Numbered from the stretch's first letter, positions 25,123 through 35,683 are shown. The stretch is 64,000 nucleotides of DNA from Micromonospora sp. RP3T (GCF_003027925.1 NZ_PYPS01000028.1:1-64000), one strand, 5' to 3'. Program-made: numbers and translations. The notes: generated from the sequence alone by a model not told the origin.

Positions 25123-27642
25123 GTGGCGACTCCGAAGGCGCGTGCCGGCCGGGCCGCCGCGCTGCACCGTAGGGCCGAGGCCGCGGCGACCGCGGCGGCC
25201 GGCATCCTCGACGAGATCCGACCCGCGCCCGCCGACCACCACCGGCAGTACGAGCTGGCCGAGCGTCTGCGCGCGGCGGCCGAACGGGTGGCGCCCGGCT
25301 GGGCCGGCGCTGCGTGGGAGGCCCTGACCCCGGCCACCCCGCCCGGCGACGGTCCGCCGGCTCGGGTGCGGGTTGGCAGCGCCGCGCCGCTCGACGACGC
25401 CCGCTTCCCGGCGCTGGTGCCGCTGCTCGGCAGTGGCCACCTGAGCGTCGACGCCGACGCCTCCGACCCGCGGGTGGCGGGGCTGCTCCGGGCACTGCTG
25501 CTACGTCTGTTCGCGGCGACGCCGGCGGGCGCGTTGCTGACCCGGGTGGTCGACGGCGGTCCGGGTGACACGTTCGCGGGTTTCGCGGCGCTGGCCGACG
25601 CCGGTCTGCTGCCGCCGCCCGTCACCGATCTGGCCGGGCTGCATGCGGTGCTGGCCGAGGCGGAGCAGTGGGTGGCCGCCGGCACCGCCCGGCAGCGTGG
25701 CCACGACCGGACGCTGCTGCTCGTGGTGGCCGCCGCGCCGGACGGCACCGCTCCGGCCGACGTGGACCGGCTCGCCGACCTGGCCGAGCGTGGTCCCCGG
25801 GCCGGGTTGCACCTGGTGGTCGCCGGCTGGCCGGCCGGCGACCCGCTGCCCCGGGCCACGCCGCTCGCGGTGCGCACCGCGTACGCGCTTGTCGGTGACC
25901 CGCCGGCGGCCGGGTTCAGCGGCCCGGGCGTCGAGGCGCCCGGCGGGTTGAACTCGCCGGTGTTCCTGGACGACGATCCGCCGGCCGAGCTGGTCGCCGA
26001 GGTGTGCCGGCGGCTGGCCCGGCAGATCGAGGACGGGTCGCGGCTGGCGTTGGCCGATCTGCTGCCGGCCGACGGGTTCTGGGCCGACGGTTCGGCCGAC
26101 GGCCTCAGCACCACGGTCGGTGACGCGGCCGGGCGCCCGGTGAGTCTCGGGTTCACCGAGCTGACCCCGCACTGGCTGGTGAGCGGCCGGTCGCAGGCCG
26201 GTCGTTCGGCGTTCCTCACCGACACGCTGTTCGGGCTCGCAGCCCGGTACGGCCCGGACGAGCTGGAGCTCTACCTGGCCGACCTGGGCGACGGGGAGTC
26301 CTTCGTGGAGTTCCTCCAGACCGAGCGGGACCGTTCCTGGGTGCCGCAGGTCCGCGCGGCCGGGATGGCCGCCGACCGGGAGTACGTCGTGGACCTGCTC
26401 GGCGAGCTGGAGGCGGAGGCGCGTCGCCGCGAGGAGGCGTCCCGGCGGGCCGGTGGGCAGCGGTACGCCGAGCTGCGCCAGCACCAACCGCTGCCCCGGA
26501 TCGTCTGTGTGATCGACAACTTCCCGCTGGTGCTGCGCGACCGGGACCGGCTCGCCACCGACCTGCTGGCCCGCTTGGACGCGCTGGCGCGGGTCGCCCG
26601 CGCGTACGGGATCCATCTGGTCCTGGCCGGCGAGGGTGACCTGGGCATCGGTGGTCCGCGCGATCCGCTGCTCGGCCAGTTCCCGGTGCGGGTGGCGCTG
26701 CCCGGCGGCTCGGCGGTGCTGGAGCCGGCGAACGACTCGGCGGCCGGCCTGCCGGTGGGCAGTGCGGTGGTGAACACGGCCGGAGGGCTGGGTGGCCCGC
26801 GTGGCGCGACCCGCGGCCACGAGCGGATGATCCGCTTCCCGGATCCGTACGGGGATCCGGACGTCCTCGCCGAGCTGCGCCGGCGGCTGTGGTCGGCGCG
26901 GCCGGAGTCGGCGGTTCCGCCGGTGGTGTTCGCCGGCTACGCCCGTCCGCTGCTCGCCAACGATCCGCGGCACCGGGCCGCGCTGGCCGGGCGGGTGCAT
27001 GCGCCGGCCGCGCTGCTGGGCCGCGCGGTGGATGTCCGGCGCACCACTGTGGCGGTGCCGCTCGGGCCGGTCGCGGGCCGGAACCTGGCGGTGCTGGGCG
27101 GGGACGAGGAGGCCGAGCGGCTGCTGGTCACCGCCGTACGCAGTGCGGCGGCGGCGCACCCGGACGCCGGGCGGTTCGTGCTGGCGCCGCTGGCGAACGG
27201 GTCGGCCGAGCCGGCCGGCGTGCTGGCGGCCGAGCTGGCCGGCCGGCACCGGGTGGAGACGGTCGACGCCGGCGGGTTGCGGGCGGCCATCGAGGCGGAC
27301 GAGCCGGGTTACCTGGTGGTGTTCGGGCTGGACGTGCCGGACGCCGCCGAGTTGCCGCCGGAGCTGCTGCGGTCGTTGCTGTTGGAGGGTCCGCCGGCCG
27401 GCCGGCACCTGCTCGGCTGGTGGCGTACCCCGGCGCCGCTGGCCGGGCTGCTCGGGCCCGGCGGCGAGGTGGACAAGCTGACCGCCGTGGCGGTCACCGA
27501 CGTGCCGGGTGGGCGGCTGGAGCGGCTCTTCGACCGGCCGGTGTGGTGGCATCCCCGGCCCGGTCGCGCGGTGCTGTGGGACGGCCCGGAGGAGCAGGGC
27601 ACGGTCTTCGTGCCGTTCGGCACCGGGGAGGCGGCCCGATGA
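25123..27642 (+). CDS. FtsK/EccC-like protein with degenerate P-loops
   Basis: About 839 residues in an FtsK/SpoIIIE-type tandem ATPase layout. The first module has HWLVSGRSQAGRSAFLTDTL, where the Walker A Lys is replaced by Arg at residue 361, then ELYLADLGDGESFVEFL and the Walker B-like RIVCVIDNFPLVL. The second module (NLAVLGGDEEAERLL) has no Walker A at all. It therefore looks like a pseudo-ATPase or a weak nucleotide binder. The GTG at 25123 has GAGAGG eight bases upstream; ATG 25093 is an alternative. The downstream coiled-coil membrane gene overlaps it by four bases. It could be a scaffold for a secretion or chromosome-tethering machine. Confidence 0.8.
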   Translation: MATPKARAGRAAALHRRAEAAATAAAGILDEIRPAPADHHRQYELAERLRAAAERVAPGWAGAAWEALTPATPPGDGPPARVRVGSAAPLDDARFPALVPLLGSGHLSVDADASDPRVAGLLRALLLRLFAATPAGALLTRVVDGGPGDTFAGFAALADAGLLPPPVTDLAGLHAVLAEAEQWVAAGTARQRGHDRTLLLVVAAAPDGTAPADVDRLADLAERGPRAGLHLVVAGWPAGDPLPRATPLAVRTAYALVGDPPAAGFSGPGVEAPGGLNSPVFLDDDPPAELVAEVCRRLARQIEDGSRLALADLLPADGFWADGSADGLSTTVGDAAGRPVSLGFTELTPHWLVSGRSQAGRSAFLTDTLFGLAARYGPDELELYLADLGDGESFVEFLQTERDRSWVPQVRAAGMAADREYVVDLLGELEAEARRREEASRRAGGQRYAELRQHQPLPRIVCVIDNFPLVLRDRDRLATDLLARLDALARVARAYGIHLVLAGEGDLGIGGPRDPLLGQFPVRVALPGGSAVLEPANDSAAGLPVGSAVVNTAGGLGGPRGATRGHERMIRFPDPYGDPDVLAELRRRLWSARPESAVPPVVFAGYARPLLANDPRHRAALAGRVHAPAALLGRAVDVRRTTVAVPLGPVAGRNLAVLGGDEEAERLLVTAVRSAAAAHPDAGRFVLAPLANGSAEPAGVLAAELAGRHRVETVDAGGLRAAIEADEPGYLVVFGLDVPDAAELPPELLRSLLLEGPPAGRHLLGWWRTPAPLAGLLGPGGEVDKLTAVAVTDVPGGRLERLFDRPVWWHPRPGRAVLWDGPEEQGTVFVPFGTGEAAR

Positions 27643-28340
27643 GCGGGGCTCCGACGGCGGTGCCCGGGCCCCGCGTGGGTGATCCGACGGTGACGGTGGA
27701 CCCGGCCGAGTCGGCCTGGGCGGAGTACGTCGCGGCGGCGCGGCAGCTCGACGGCGTACGCCGGGCGGCGGCGACCGCCGCCGGGGAGCAGGCCCGGTCG
27801 GTGACGGCGGCCCGCGAGGAGCTGACCGGGGTACGCGAGCGGCTGGCCGCGCAGCAGTCCCGGCTGCGTGAGCTGGGCGTACCGGCGATCTCGCTGGCCC
27901 CGACGCCGCCGGAGGTGAGCGAGGCGGCCCGGTCGATGGCGGGTGGGCCGTCCGCCGTGCTGGCGGCGCTGCGCGCTGCCGGTGGCTGGGCGGACGACGC
28001 GGACGCCGTGTTGGCCGCGCACGGCCTGCCCCGGTTGGCCCGCTGGCCGGCCCGTCCGCGCAACCTGCTGGTGTACGGGCCGTTGGCGCTGGTGGTGCCG
28101 CTGCTGCAGCTCGTCCTCTACGCGGTCGCGGGTGCCGGGCCGGTGACCGTGTTGGCGCTGCTGGTGGGGCTGCCGCTGCCGGCGGTGGCGTTCATGCTGG
28201 GTTGGCTGGCGGTCGGGCGGGTGTTCCGTCCGCGCCCGACCGACCGGGTGGACCGGACGCCCCGGTTCGGCGCGCTGGTCTGCCTGGTCCCGGCCGTGCT
28301 CACCGCCGCCGGTCTGCTGCTGGCCATGCTGCCCGGCTGA
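27639..28340 (+). CDS. Coiled-coil protein with C-terminal membrane helices
   Basis: A 233-residue product translationally coupled (ATGA) to the FtsK-like gene. Residues 25-85 are helical and heptad-like (ARQLDGVRRAAATAAGEQAR, EELTGVRERLAAQQSRLREL). Three hydrophobic segments then follow (LLVYGPLALVVPLLQLVLYAVAG, VLALLVGLPLPAVAFMLGW, LVCLVPAVLTAAGLLLAML). I recognise no family. As the tight partner of a pseudo-ATPase it may anchor that protein at the membrane. A 14-base perfect palindrome (28343-28356) lies just downstream, before the convergent folE. Confidence 0.72.
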   Translation: MSGAPTAVPGPRVGDPTVTVDPAESAWAEYVAAARQLDGVRRAAATAAGEQARSVTAAREELTGVRERLAAQQSRLRELGVPAISLAPTPPEVSEAARSMAGGPSAVLAALRAAGGWADDADAVLAAHGLPRLARWPARPRNLLVYGPLALVVPLLQLVLYAVAGAGPVTVLALLVGLPLPAVAFMLGWLAVGRVFRPRPTDRVDRTPRFGALVCLVPAVLTAAGLLLAMLPG

Positions 28341-28342
28341 CC

Positions 28343-28356
28343 CGTCCCCGGGGACG
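28343..28356. terminator. Perfect palindrome between convergent genes
   Basis: CGTCCCCGGGGACG is self-complementary and lies 2 bases after the stop of the plus-strand coiled-coil gene and 29 bases before the folE stop. It may contribute to termination in either direction. A hairpin from it would have almost no loop, so this is weak. Confidence 0.25.
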
Positions 28357-28384
28357 ACCGCGGCCGCACCGGGGAGAGGGCGGG

Positions 28385-29002
28385 TCAGCGGTGCATGATC
28401 AGCGCCATCGCCTCGGCCCGCGACTTGGCGTCGTTCTGGAGGCCGCCCCGGACCGCCGAGGTGATGGTCTTGGCGCCGGACTTCTGGATGCCGCGCATCG
28501 CCATGCACATGTGCTCGCACTCGAGCACCACGATGACGCCGCGCGGGGCGAGGCTGGACATCAGCAGGTCGGCGATCTGCGACGTGAGCCGCTCCTGGAC
28601 CTGCGGCCGGCGGGCGAACACCTCGACCAGTCGGGCCAGCTTGGACAGGCCGGTGATCCGGCCGTCCGGCCCGGGGATGTAGCCGATGTGGGCGCTGCCC
28701 CGGAACGGCAGCAGGTGGTGCTCGCACAGGCTCATCACGTCGATGTCCCGGACGAGCACCAGCTCCTCGTGGTTGGCCTCGAAGGTGGTGCGGAGCACCT
28801 GCGCCGGGTCGACGCGCAGGCCGGCGAAGAGTTCGGCGTACGCGCGGGCGACCCGGGCCGGTGTCTGCTGGAGGCCGTCCCGGTCCGGGTCCTCACCGAC
28901 CGCGATGAGGATCTCCCGGACCGCCTTCTCGATCCGGCCCAGGTCGACGCTGTCCTCGACCGGGCCGCCGGTGAGCTTGCCGCTGATCAGGCGCGCGGCC
29001 AC
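28385..29002 (-). CDS. folE: GTP cyclohydrolase I
   Basis: FolE converts GTP to 7,8-dihydroneopterin triphosphate, the first step of folate synthesis. The 205-residue product has the zinc and active-site stretch VMSLCEHHLLPFRGSAHIGYIP, KLARLVEVFARRPQVQERLT and ECEHMCMAMRGIQKSGAKT, ending in MALIMHR. The GTG at 29002 is the only usable start in the 84-base gap after ftsH, giving VAARLISGKLTGG. The ftsH-folE pair is conserved in actinobacteria, with folP normally next, but here the T4SS-like block intervenes. A hairpin in the ftsH-folE gap may attenuate readthrough. Confidence 0.95.
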   Translation of the reverse strand: MAARLISGKLTGGPVEDSVDLGRIEKAVREILIAVGEDPDRDGLQQTPARVARAYAELFAGLRVDPAQVLRTTFEANHEELVLVRDIDVMSLCEHHLLPFRGSAHIGYIPGPDGRITGLSKLARLVEVFARRPQVQERLTSQIADLLMSSLAPRGVIVVLECEHMCMAMRGIQKSGAKTITSAVRGGLQNDAKSRAEAMALIMHR

Positions 29003-29043
29003 GTAGTCGAGCGCGTCGTCCCCGTCGGGCTCGGTCGCGGAAA

Positions 29044-29073
29044 CGGCCGGCTCCCGGTGGGGGGAGCCGGCCG
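29044..29073 (-). terminator. Hairpin between ftsH and folE
   Basis: Arms 29044-29054 (CGGCCGGCTCC) and 29063-29073 (GGAGCCGGCCG) pair perfectly over 11 bases with an 8-base loop, followed on the minus strand by TTT. It lies 12 bases past the ftsH stop and upstream of folE, and could terminate or attenuate the ftsH transcript. Confidence 0.6.
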
Positions 29074-29085
29074 TCGGGTCGGTGC

Positions 29086-31092
<2,007 letters not shown>

Positions 31093-31474
31093 GCTGTCGT
31101 CGGGCACCGAGGCGCCCGCATCCTCCTGATCGACGTCCTGACCGTCTGAATGGTGTCGCCGCCTCGGGCGGCGGCCGGGGCCGCCGTGCGGGCCGGCCCG
31201 GACCCCCGGGGCGCGCGAACTGCCGCACCACGGTCACTCGACGGTACACCGTTCGTGCCGGATGTGAGCTTGCGAGCCCGGCACTTACGCGTACGGCGAA
31301 CCAGGGTTTGAGCCGGCGTGGCGGGGAGCTCCGCACCCGACCGGCCCATGCCGCACGGTCACGCGGCTCGGAGGGTCGGGCGTGGAGAGTGCCTCCACGT
31401 CACCGACCCCTACCGTAGACCGAAAGGCTGAGAGCCCGCTGAACGTCCGCTGACGAGCGGCTCGGCGGCGGCGC
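31093..31474. other. 382-bp region between hpt and ftsH without a gene
   Basis: Both flanking genes read on minus, so this region should hold the ftsH promoter and leader. I see no convincing ORF, tRNA or riboswitch fold. A stretch around 31405-31440 is somewhat less GC-rich and may carry the promoter, but no clear -35/-10 pair could be assigned. Confidence 0.5.
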
Positions 31475-32050
31475 TCAGGCCCGCGCGTAGACCTCCGGCT
31501 TGAGCACCCCGACGTACGGCACCTCGCGGTAGCGCTCACCGAAGTCGAGCCCGTAGCCGACCACGAACTCGGTCGGGATGTCGAAGCCGACGTACTTCAC
31601 CGGCACCTGCACCTTGACCGCGTCCGGCTTGCGGAACAGGGCGACCACCTCGACGCTGGCCGCGGAGCGCGACTCCAGGTACCGCAGCAGCCAGGACAGG
31701 GTGAGGCCGGAGTCGACGATGTCCTCGACCACCACCACGTGCCGGCCGGCGATGTCCCGGTCCAGGTCCTTGAGGATGCGGACCACCCCGGACGAGGTGG
31801 TGCCCTGGCCGTACGACGAGACGGCCATGAACTCCAGCTCGGCGGGCGGACCCTGGCGGCCCAACGCGCGGGCGAAGTCGGCCATGAACATGACCGCGCC
31901 CTTGAGCACGCAGACGAGCAGGAGACCGTCCTCGACGTGCGCGTAGTCCGCCGAGACCTGCTTGGCGAGGTCCGCGGTCTTCTCGCGGATCTGCGCCTCG
32001 GAGATGATCACGTGGTCGATGTCGGCGTCGTACCAGGAGCCGTCAGCCAT
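31475..32050 (-). CDS. hpt: Hypoxanthine phosphoribosyltransferase
   Basis: Hpt salvages hypoxanthine and guanine to IMP and GMP using PRPP. The 191-residue product has LLLVCVLKGAVMFMADFARAL, the PRPP loop VVVVEDIVDSGLTLSWLL and the base-binding end KYVGFDIPTEFVVGYGLDFGERYREVPYVGVLKPEVY. The ATG at 32050 gives MADGSWYDADIDHV, the usual family start. The hpt-ftsH neighbourhood is conserved across actinobacteria. Confidence 0.95.
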   Translation of the reverse strand: MADGSWYDADIDHVIISEAQIREKTADLAKQVSADYAHVEDGLLLVCVLKGAVMFMADFARALGRQGPPAELEFMAVSSYGQGTTSSGVVRILKDLDRDIAGRHVVVVEDIVDSGLTLSWLLRYLESRSAASVEVVALFRKPDAVKVQVPVKYVGFDIPTEFVVGYGLDFGERYREVPYVGVLKPEVYARA

Positions 32051-32149
32051 GCTCCTAGCCTGCCGTACGCCGGATGGTCGCCGTCGGCGGGGCCGCCCCT
32101 TTTGGCGCGGTCCCGCCGGGGATCTTCGGCGCGAACAGGACAATTCACC

Positions 32150-32287
32150 TCAGCAGGTACGGGAGCGCCAGCGTCGCCCGTCGTCGGTCGGCTTCCAGTC
32201 GGCCGAGTCGCGGGTGTCGGCGGTGAACCCGAGGGCGCTGGCGCCGGCCAGCAGGAGCAGGAACAGCAGGAGCAGCAGAACGGTCAT
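32150..32287 (-). CDS. 45-residue small membrane protein
   Basis: The ORF encodes MTVLLLLLFLLLLAGASALG, a single hydrophobic helix, followed by a polar tail with charged residues (FTADTRDSADWKPTDDGRRW). A small inner-membrane protein with its C-terminus exposed is plausible, and similar short proteins occur in other actinomycetes from memory. The TGA at 32150 and ATG at 32287 are clear; the ribosome site is weak. It sits between hpt and the divergent AraC-type regulator. Confidence 0.55.
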   Translation of the reverse strand: MTVLLLLLFLLLLAGASALGFTADTRDSADWKPTDDGRRWRSRTC

Positions 32288-32437
32288 GGCGGCGCTCGCT
32301 TTCGCATGGTTGGTTCGTTTTTCGCCGCCGGTGCGCACCGGACACCACCAAGTCTGCGATCCGCCGTCCGACCCGGACAGTGGCAGAAATGCCCACGAGC
32401 ATCGATTTCCTGCCACCCACCGGGTTACCCTCGTCAC

Positions 32438-33424
32438 ATGTTGCGCTCGGTGGCGGTGCTGGCGATGGACCGGGTGGCCACGTTCGAGTTGGGCGTGTTC
32501 GCCGAGGTGTTCGGCACCGACCGCACCGACGACGGCTTCCCCGCCTACCGGTTCCAGGTCTGCTCGCCCGACGGCGGGGCGGTGCGCACCTCGTCCGGGT
32601 TCCACCTCCAGCCGCACGCCGACCTGGCCCCGCTCGACGACGCCGACCTCGTCGCGGTCCCCGCGCACTTCAGCGGCGTCGCCGTGCCCGGCGAGGACGA
32701 CCTGCGGGCCATCCCGCCAGCCGTGCCGGCGGCACTGCGCCGGGCCGCCGCCCGCGGGGCGTACGTGCTGAGCGTCTGCTCGGGCGCGTTCGTGCTCGGC
32801 GCGGCCGGCCTGCTGGACGACCGGGAGTGCACCACCCACTGGCTCTACGTCGACGAGTTGCAGCGTCGCAATCCCCGGGCCCGGGTCCGGTGCAACTCGC
32901 TCTACGTCCAGGACGGCCGGCTGCTCACCAGCGCCGGCACGGCCGCCGGGATCGACGCCTGCCTGCACCTGGTCCGCCAGGAGCACGGCTCGGCGACCGC
33001 CACCCGGCTGGCCCGGCGGATGGTGGTCCCGCCGCACCGCGACGGCGGTCAGGCGCAGTACGTCGAGGCGCCGATCCCGAAGGCGCCGGAGGCGCCCACG
33101 CTCGAACCGGTGCTGGAGTGGCTGATGGGCCACCTCGACCGCGGCGTGACAGTGGACGAGCTGGCCGCCCGGGCCGGGATGGCCCCGCGTACGTTCGCCC
33201 GCCGGTTCCGCGCCGAGACCGGCACCACGCCGCACGACTGGCTGACCAACCAGCGGGTGCTGCTGGCCCGGCGGCTGCTGGAGGACACCCGGCTCAGCGT
33301 GGAGAGCGTCGCCGACCGGGCCGGCTTCGGTGACGCGGCGGCGCTGCGGCACCACTTCACCCGCCGGGTCGGCACCACGCCGCACGCCTACCGGACCACG
33401 TTCCGCGAGCGCGCCGACGCCTGA
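32438..33424 (+). CDS. GlxA family AraC-type transcription regulator
   Basis: A 328-residue regulator with an N-terminal DJ-1/PfpI-like domain (VAVLAMDRVATFELGVFAEVF, VLSVCSGAFVLGAAGLL, TTHWLYVDELQRRNP) and a C-terminal AraC helix-turn-helix pair (GVTVDELAARAGMAPRTFAR, LSVESVADRAGFGDAAALRHHF). The PfpI domain usually senses a small ligand or lacks activity in this family. The ATG at 32438 is the natural start; the longer upstream frame is antisense to hpt. Likely targets are unknown, with the small membrane protein gene divergent to it a candidate. Confidence 0.9.
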   Translation: MLRSVAVLAMDRVATFELGVFAEVFGTDRTDDGFPAYRFQVCSPDGGAVRTSSGFHLQPHADLAPLDDADLVAVPAHFSGVAVPGEDDLRAIPPAVPAALRRAAARGAYVLSVCSGAFVLGAAGLLDDRECTTHWLYVDELQRRNPRARVRCNSLYVQDGRLLTSAGTAAGIDACLHLVRQEHGSATATRLARRMVVPPHRDGGQAQYVEAPIPKAPEAPTLEPVLEWLMGHLDRGVTVDELAARAGMAPRTFARRFRAETGTTPHDWLTNQRVLLARRLLEDTRLSVESVADRAGFGDAAALRHHFTRRVGTTPHAYRTTFRERADA

Positions 33425-33432
33425 GCCCCCGG

Positions 33433-33490
33433 TGTTAAGCGGGGGCCCCGCCTATACCGGAGGCGTTAAGCGGGGGCCCCTCCTTGCACC
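33433..33490. repeat. GC-palindromic element at the tilS 3' end (copy A)
   Basis: A compound element with two GGGGCCCC cores, the motif CCTATACC between them, GTTAAGC preceding both cores and TCCTTGCACC at the end. It lies between the convergent AraC-type gene (ends 33424) and tilS, and supplies the tilS stop codon (TAA at 33466-33468) and last codons. A closely similar copy lies at 62280-62333 inside another gene. It may serve as a bidirectional terminator. Confidence 0.85.
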
Positions 33491-34614
33491 AGGCGGGCGG
33501 CGTGACGGTGCACCTGGTGGTTGCCGGGGAGGTGGACCGGGCCCTGGCCACGCCAGGCGGTGACCAGCGCGTCCAGCGCCGCCACGTGCCGGTGGGACAG
33601 CGCGGCCGGTGCCGCGCCCAACTCCCGCGCCCAGGCGTGCAGCACCCGGGTACGGACCGCCGCCGGCAACGCGGCCAGCCCGTCGACCGCCAGCCCGCCA
33701 CCGGCGGCCCGGACCTCGGCGAGCGCGTCCCCGGCCAGCGCGTCGAGCGCGGCGGTGTCCGCCGCGAGCAGGCGCGCGGTCCGGGCCAGGTTCGCCACCA
33801 CGCCCGGACCGAGCGCGTCGACGAGCGCCGGCAACGCCTCGGCCCGGACCCGGGCCCGGGCGTACGCGGGATCGCTGTTGTGCGGGTCGGTCCACGCCGC
33901 CAGCCCGAGCGCGGCGCAGGCCGCCCGGGTGTCGGACCGGGGCACGTCGAGCAGCGGACGCAGCAGCGGCACCCCGTCCCGCTCGCGCCGCTCCGGCATG
34001 CCGGACAGTCCACGAGGCCCGGCGCCCCGGGCCAACGCGAGCAGCACGGTCTCCGCCTGGTCGTCCCGGGTGTGCCCGAGCAGCACCCCGGCCGCGTCGT
34101 GCCGCCGGGCGGCGGCGACGAGCGCCTCGTAGCGGGCCTCCCGGGCGGCTGCCTCGGGGCCGCCGTCGCGCCCGGCCACCCGTACCGGAACCACCTCGAC
34201 CGGGTCGAACCCGGCCGCGCGGGCCCAGCCGGCGACCGCGTCGGCCCGCTCGGGCGAACCGGGCTGCAGGCCGTGGTCGACGGTCACCAGGCCGGCCGCG
34301 CGGCCGAGCCGGGGCGCCACGAACGCGGTGGCCGCGGCGAGCGCCAGCGAGTCGGCCCCGCCGGAGCAGGCCACCAGCACCGGTCCGGGCCCGGGCAGGC
34401 CGGTGAGCAGCCGGCGTACGGCGAGCCGCACGGCGGCCACCGACGGCGCCGGCGCGGGCGCCTGCGGCGTCACCGGTGCCGTCGGTGTGCCCGGTTCGGT
34501 CGACGCGGCCGGTCCCGCCGACGTGGGCGGCCCGGTCCGGGCGGCCGGTTCAGCCGGCGGTCGGGGTGGCACCGGCCGGCCCGTGCACCCGGGACACCCA
34601 GGCGTCCGGGTCAC
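33466..34614 (-). CDS. tilS: tRNA(Ile)-lysidine synthetase
   Basis: TilS ligates lysine to C34 of tRNA-Ile(CAU) so that it reads AUA. The product has the PP-loop motif ACSGGADSLALAAAT, VDHGLQPGSPERAD, VLLGHTRDDQAETVLLALARG and GLSGMPERRERDGVPLLRPLLDV. The start is uncertain: the longest form (382 residues) begins inside the upstream DUF2342 gene with a Pro-rich leader, while GTG at 34473 or 34440 would give a more usual TilS. The last residues and the TAA stop are encoded by a palindromic repeat element (33433-33490), so the natural C-terminus has been replaced or extended by the insertion. Confidence 0.9.
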   Translation of the reverse strand: MTRTPGCPGCTGRPVPPRPPAEPAARTGPPTSAGPAASTEPGTPTAPVTPQAPAPAPSVAAVRLAVRRLLTGLPGPGPVLVACSGGADSLALAAATAFVAPRLGRAAGLVTVDHGLQPGSPERADAVAGWARAAGFDPVEVVPVRVAGRDGGPEAAAREARYEALVAAARRHDAAGVLLGHTRDDQAETVLLALARGAGPRGLSGMPERRERDGVPLLRPLLDVPRSDTRAACAALGLAAWTDPHNSDPAYARARVRAEALPALVDALGPGVVANLARTARLLAADTAALDALAGDALAEVRAAGGGLAVDGLAALPAAVRTRVLHAWARELGAAPAALSHRHVAALDALVTAWRGQGPVHLPGNHQVHRHAARLVQGGAPA

Positions 34615-35617
34615 CCAGCTCGTCGAGCCGGGGCAGCGTGAGCGGGGAGGAGAAGATCTTGTTGAAGCCGGCCATGCCGACCCGGTCCACCACGCCGTGC
34701 ACGAACTTCCGGCCCTCGGCGTACTGGCGCATCTTGACCTCGACGCCGAGCAGCCGGCGGATCGCCTTCTCCAGCGGGTTGCCGGACTCGCGGCGGCGGT
34801 TGAACGACGCCCGGATCGACTCGACGCTGGGAATGACCTGCGGGCCGACGCCGTCCATCACGAACTCGGCGTGCCCCTCCAGCAGCGTCATCAACGCGGT
34901 CAGCCGGTCCAGCACGGCACGCTGCGCCGGGGTCTGCACGATGTCGAGCACGCTGGCCCGGCTCTCCGGGTCCTTGACCGCGTCGGAGAGCGTGGCGACG
35001 CCACGGCGCAGGCGCTCCAGCAGGTGCTCGCCGCCCTGCGAGGCGTCCACGAACGCCTGCACCTCGCCCAGGAAGTAGGCGCGCATCCACGGCACGGCGG
35101 TGAACTGGGTGCGGTGGGTGACCTCGTGCAGGCACACCCACAGCCGGAAGTCCCGCGGGTCGGCGCCGAGCTTCCGCTCCACCTCGACGATGTTCGGCGC
35201 CACCAGCAGCAACTGGCCGGGGTCGCCGGCGAAGACCTCGTACTGGCCGAGCACCCGGCCGGAGAGGTACGCCAGCACGGTGCCGGCCTGCACGCCTGTC
35301 ACCCGGGAGCCGATCGCCTCGGTGAGCGCGCCCGGTCGCTTGTCCCCGGAGAGCCGTTCCACAAGCGGCGAGACGACCTCACGCAGCCCGGCGATGTTGG
35401 CCGCCGCCCAGTCGCGGCGGTCGACCACGCGGACCGGCGGGTGCGCCACCTGGGCCCGCAGGCCGGTGTAGTCGGCGACGTGCCCGGCGGCCTCCTCGGT
35501 CAGCCGCCGCAGGTCGCCGACCACGTCGGTGGCCTCGGCGTACGACACCCGGGGGCCCGACTTGCTCAGCGCCCCCGCGGTAGCGGCGGCCAGATCCCAG
35601 TCCACGAACTGCGCCAT
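34550..35617 (-). CDS. DUF2342 zinc-dependent metalloprotease family protein
   Basis: A 355-residue protein of the actinobacterial DUF2342 family, often named F420-biosynthesis-associated. It carries the zinc-type motif LHEVTHRTQF (HEVTH), MRAYFLGEVQAFVDAS and DGVGPQVIPSVESIRASF. The substrate is unknown. The ATG at 35617 gives MAQFVDWDLAAATAGAL, the family start; an upstream start at 35650 lacks homology. Its 3' end overlaps the longest tilS frame. The dacB-DUF2342-tilS order is as in M. tuberculosis Rv3627c-Rv3625c. Confidence 0.9.
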   Translation of the reverse strand: MAQFVDWDLAAATAGALSKSGPRVSYAEATDVVGDLRRLTEEAAGHVADYTGLRAQVAHPPVRVVDRRDWAAANIAGLREVVSPLVERLSGDKRPGALTEAIGSRVTGVQAGTVLAYLSGRVLGQYEVFAGDPGQLLLVAPNIVEVERKLGADPRDFRLWVCLHEVTHRTQFTAVPWMRAYFLGEVQAFVDASQGGEHLLERLRRGVATLSDAVKDPESRASVLDIVQTPAQRAVLDRLTALMTLLEGHAEFVMDGVGPQVIPSVESIRASFNRRRESGNPLEKAIRRLLGVEVKMRQYAEGRKFVHGVVDRVGMAGFNKIFSSPLTLPRLDELGDPDAWVSRVHGPAGATPTAG

Positions 35618-35683
35618 GAACCCACCGTACCCGCGCCGGCACACCGCCACCCGGGCTCGGACCGGCGGATCGACGCCGGTCGG

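Noticed and set aside
25501..27552. Minus-strand open frame opposite the FtsK-like gene
   Set aside because: It has antisense composition with no recognisable motif; the plus frame carries the FtsK fold and good ribosome sites.
15562..28384. Integrative conjugative element boundaries
   Set aside because: No tRNA gene, integrase, relaxase or matching end repeats were seen, so a mobile_element call is not supported.
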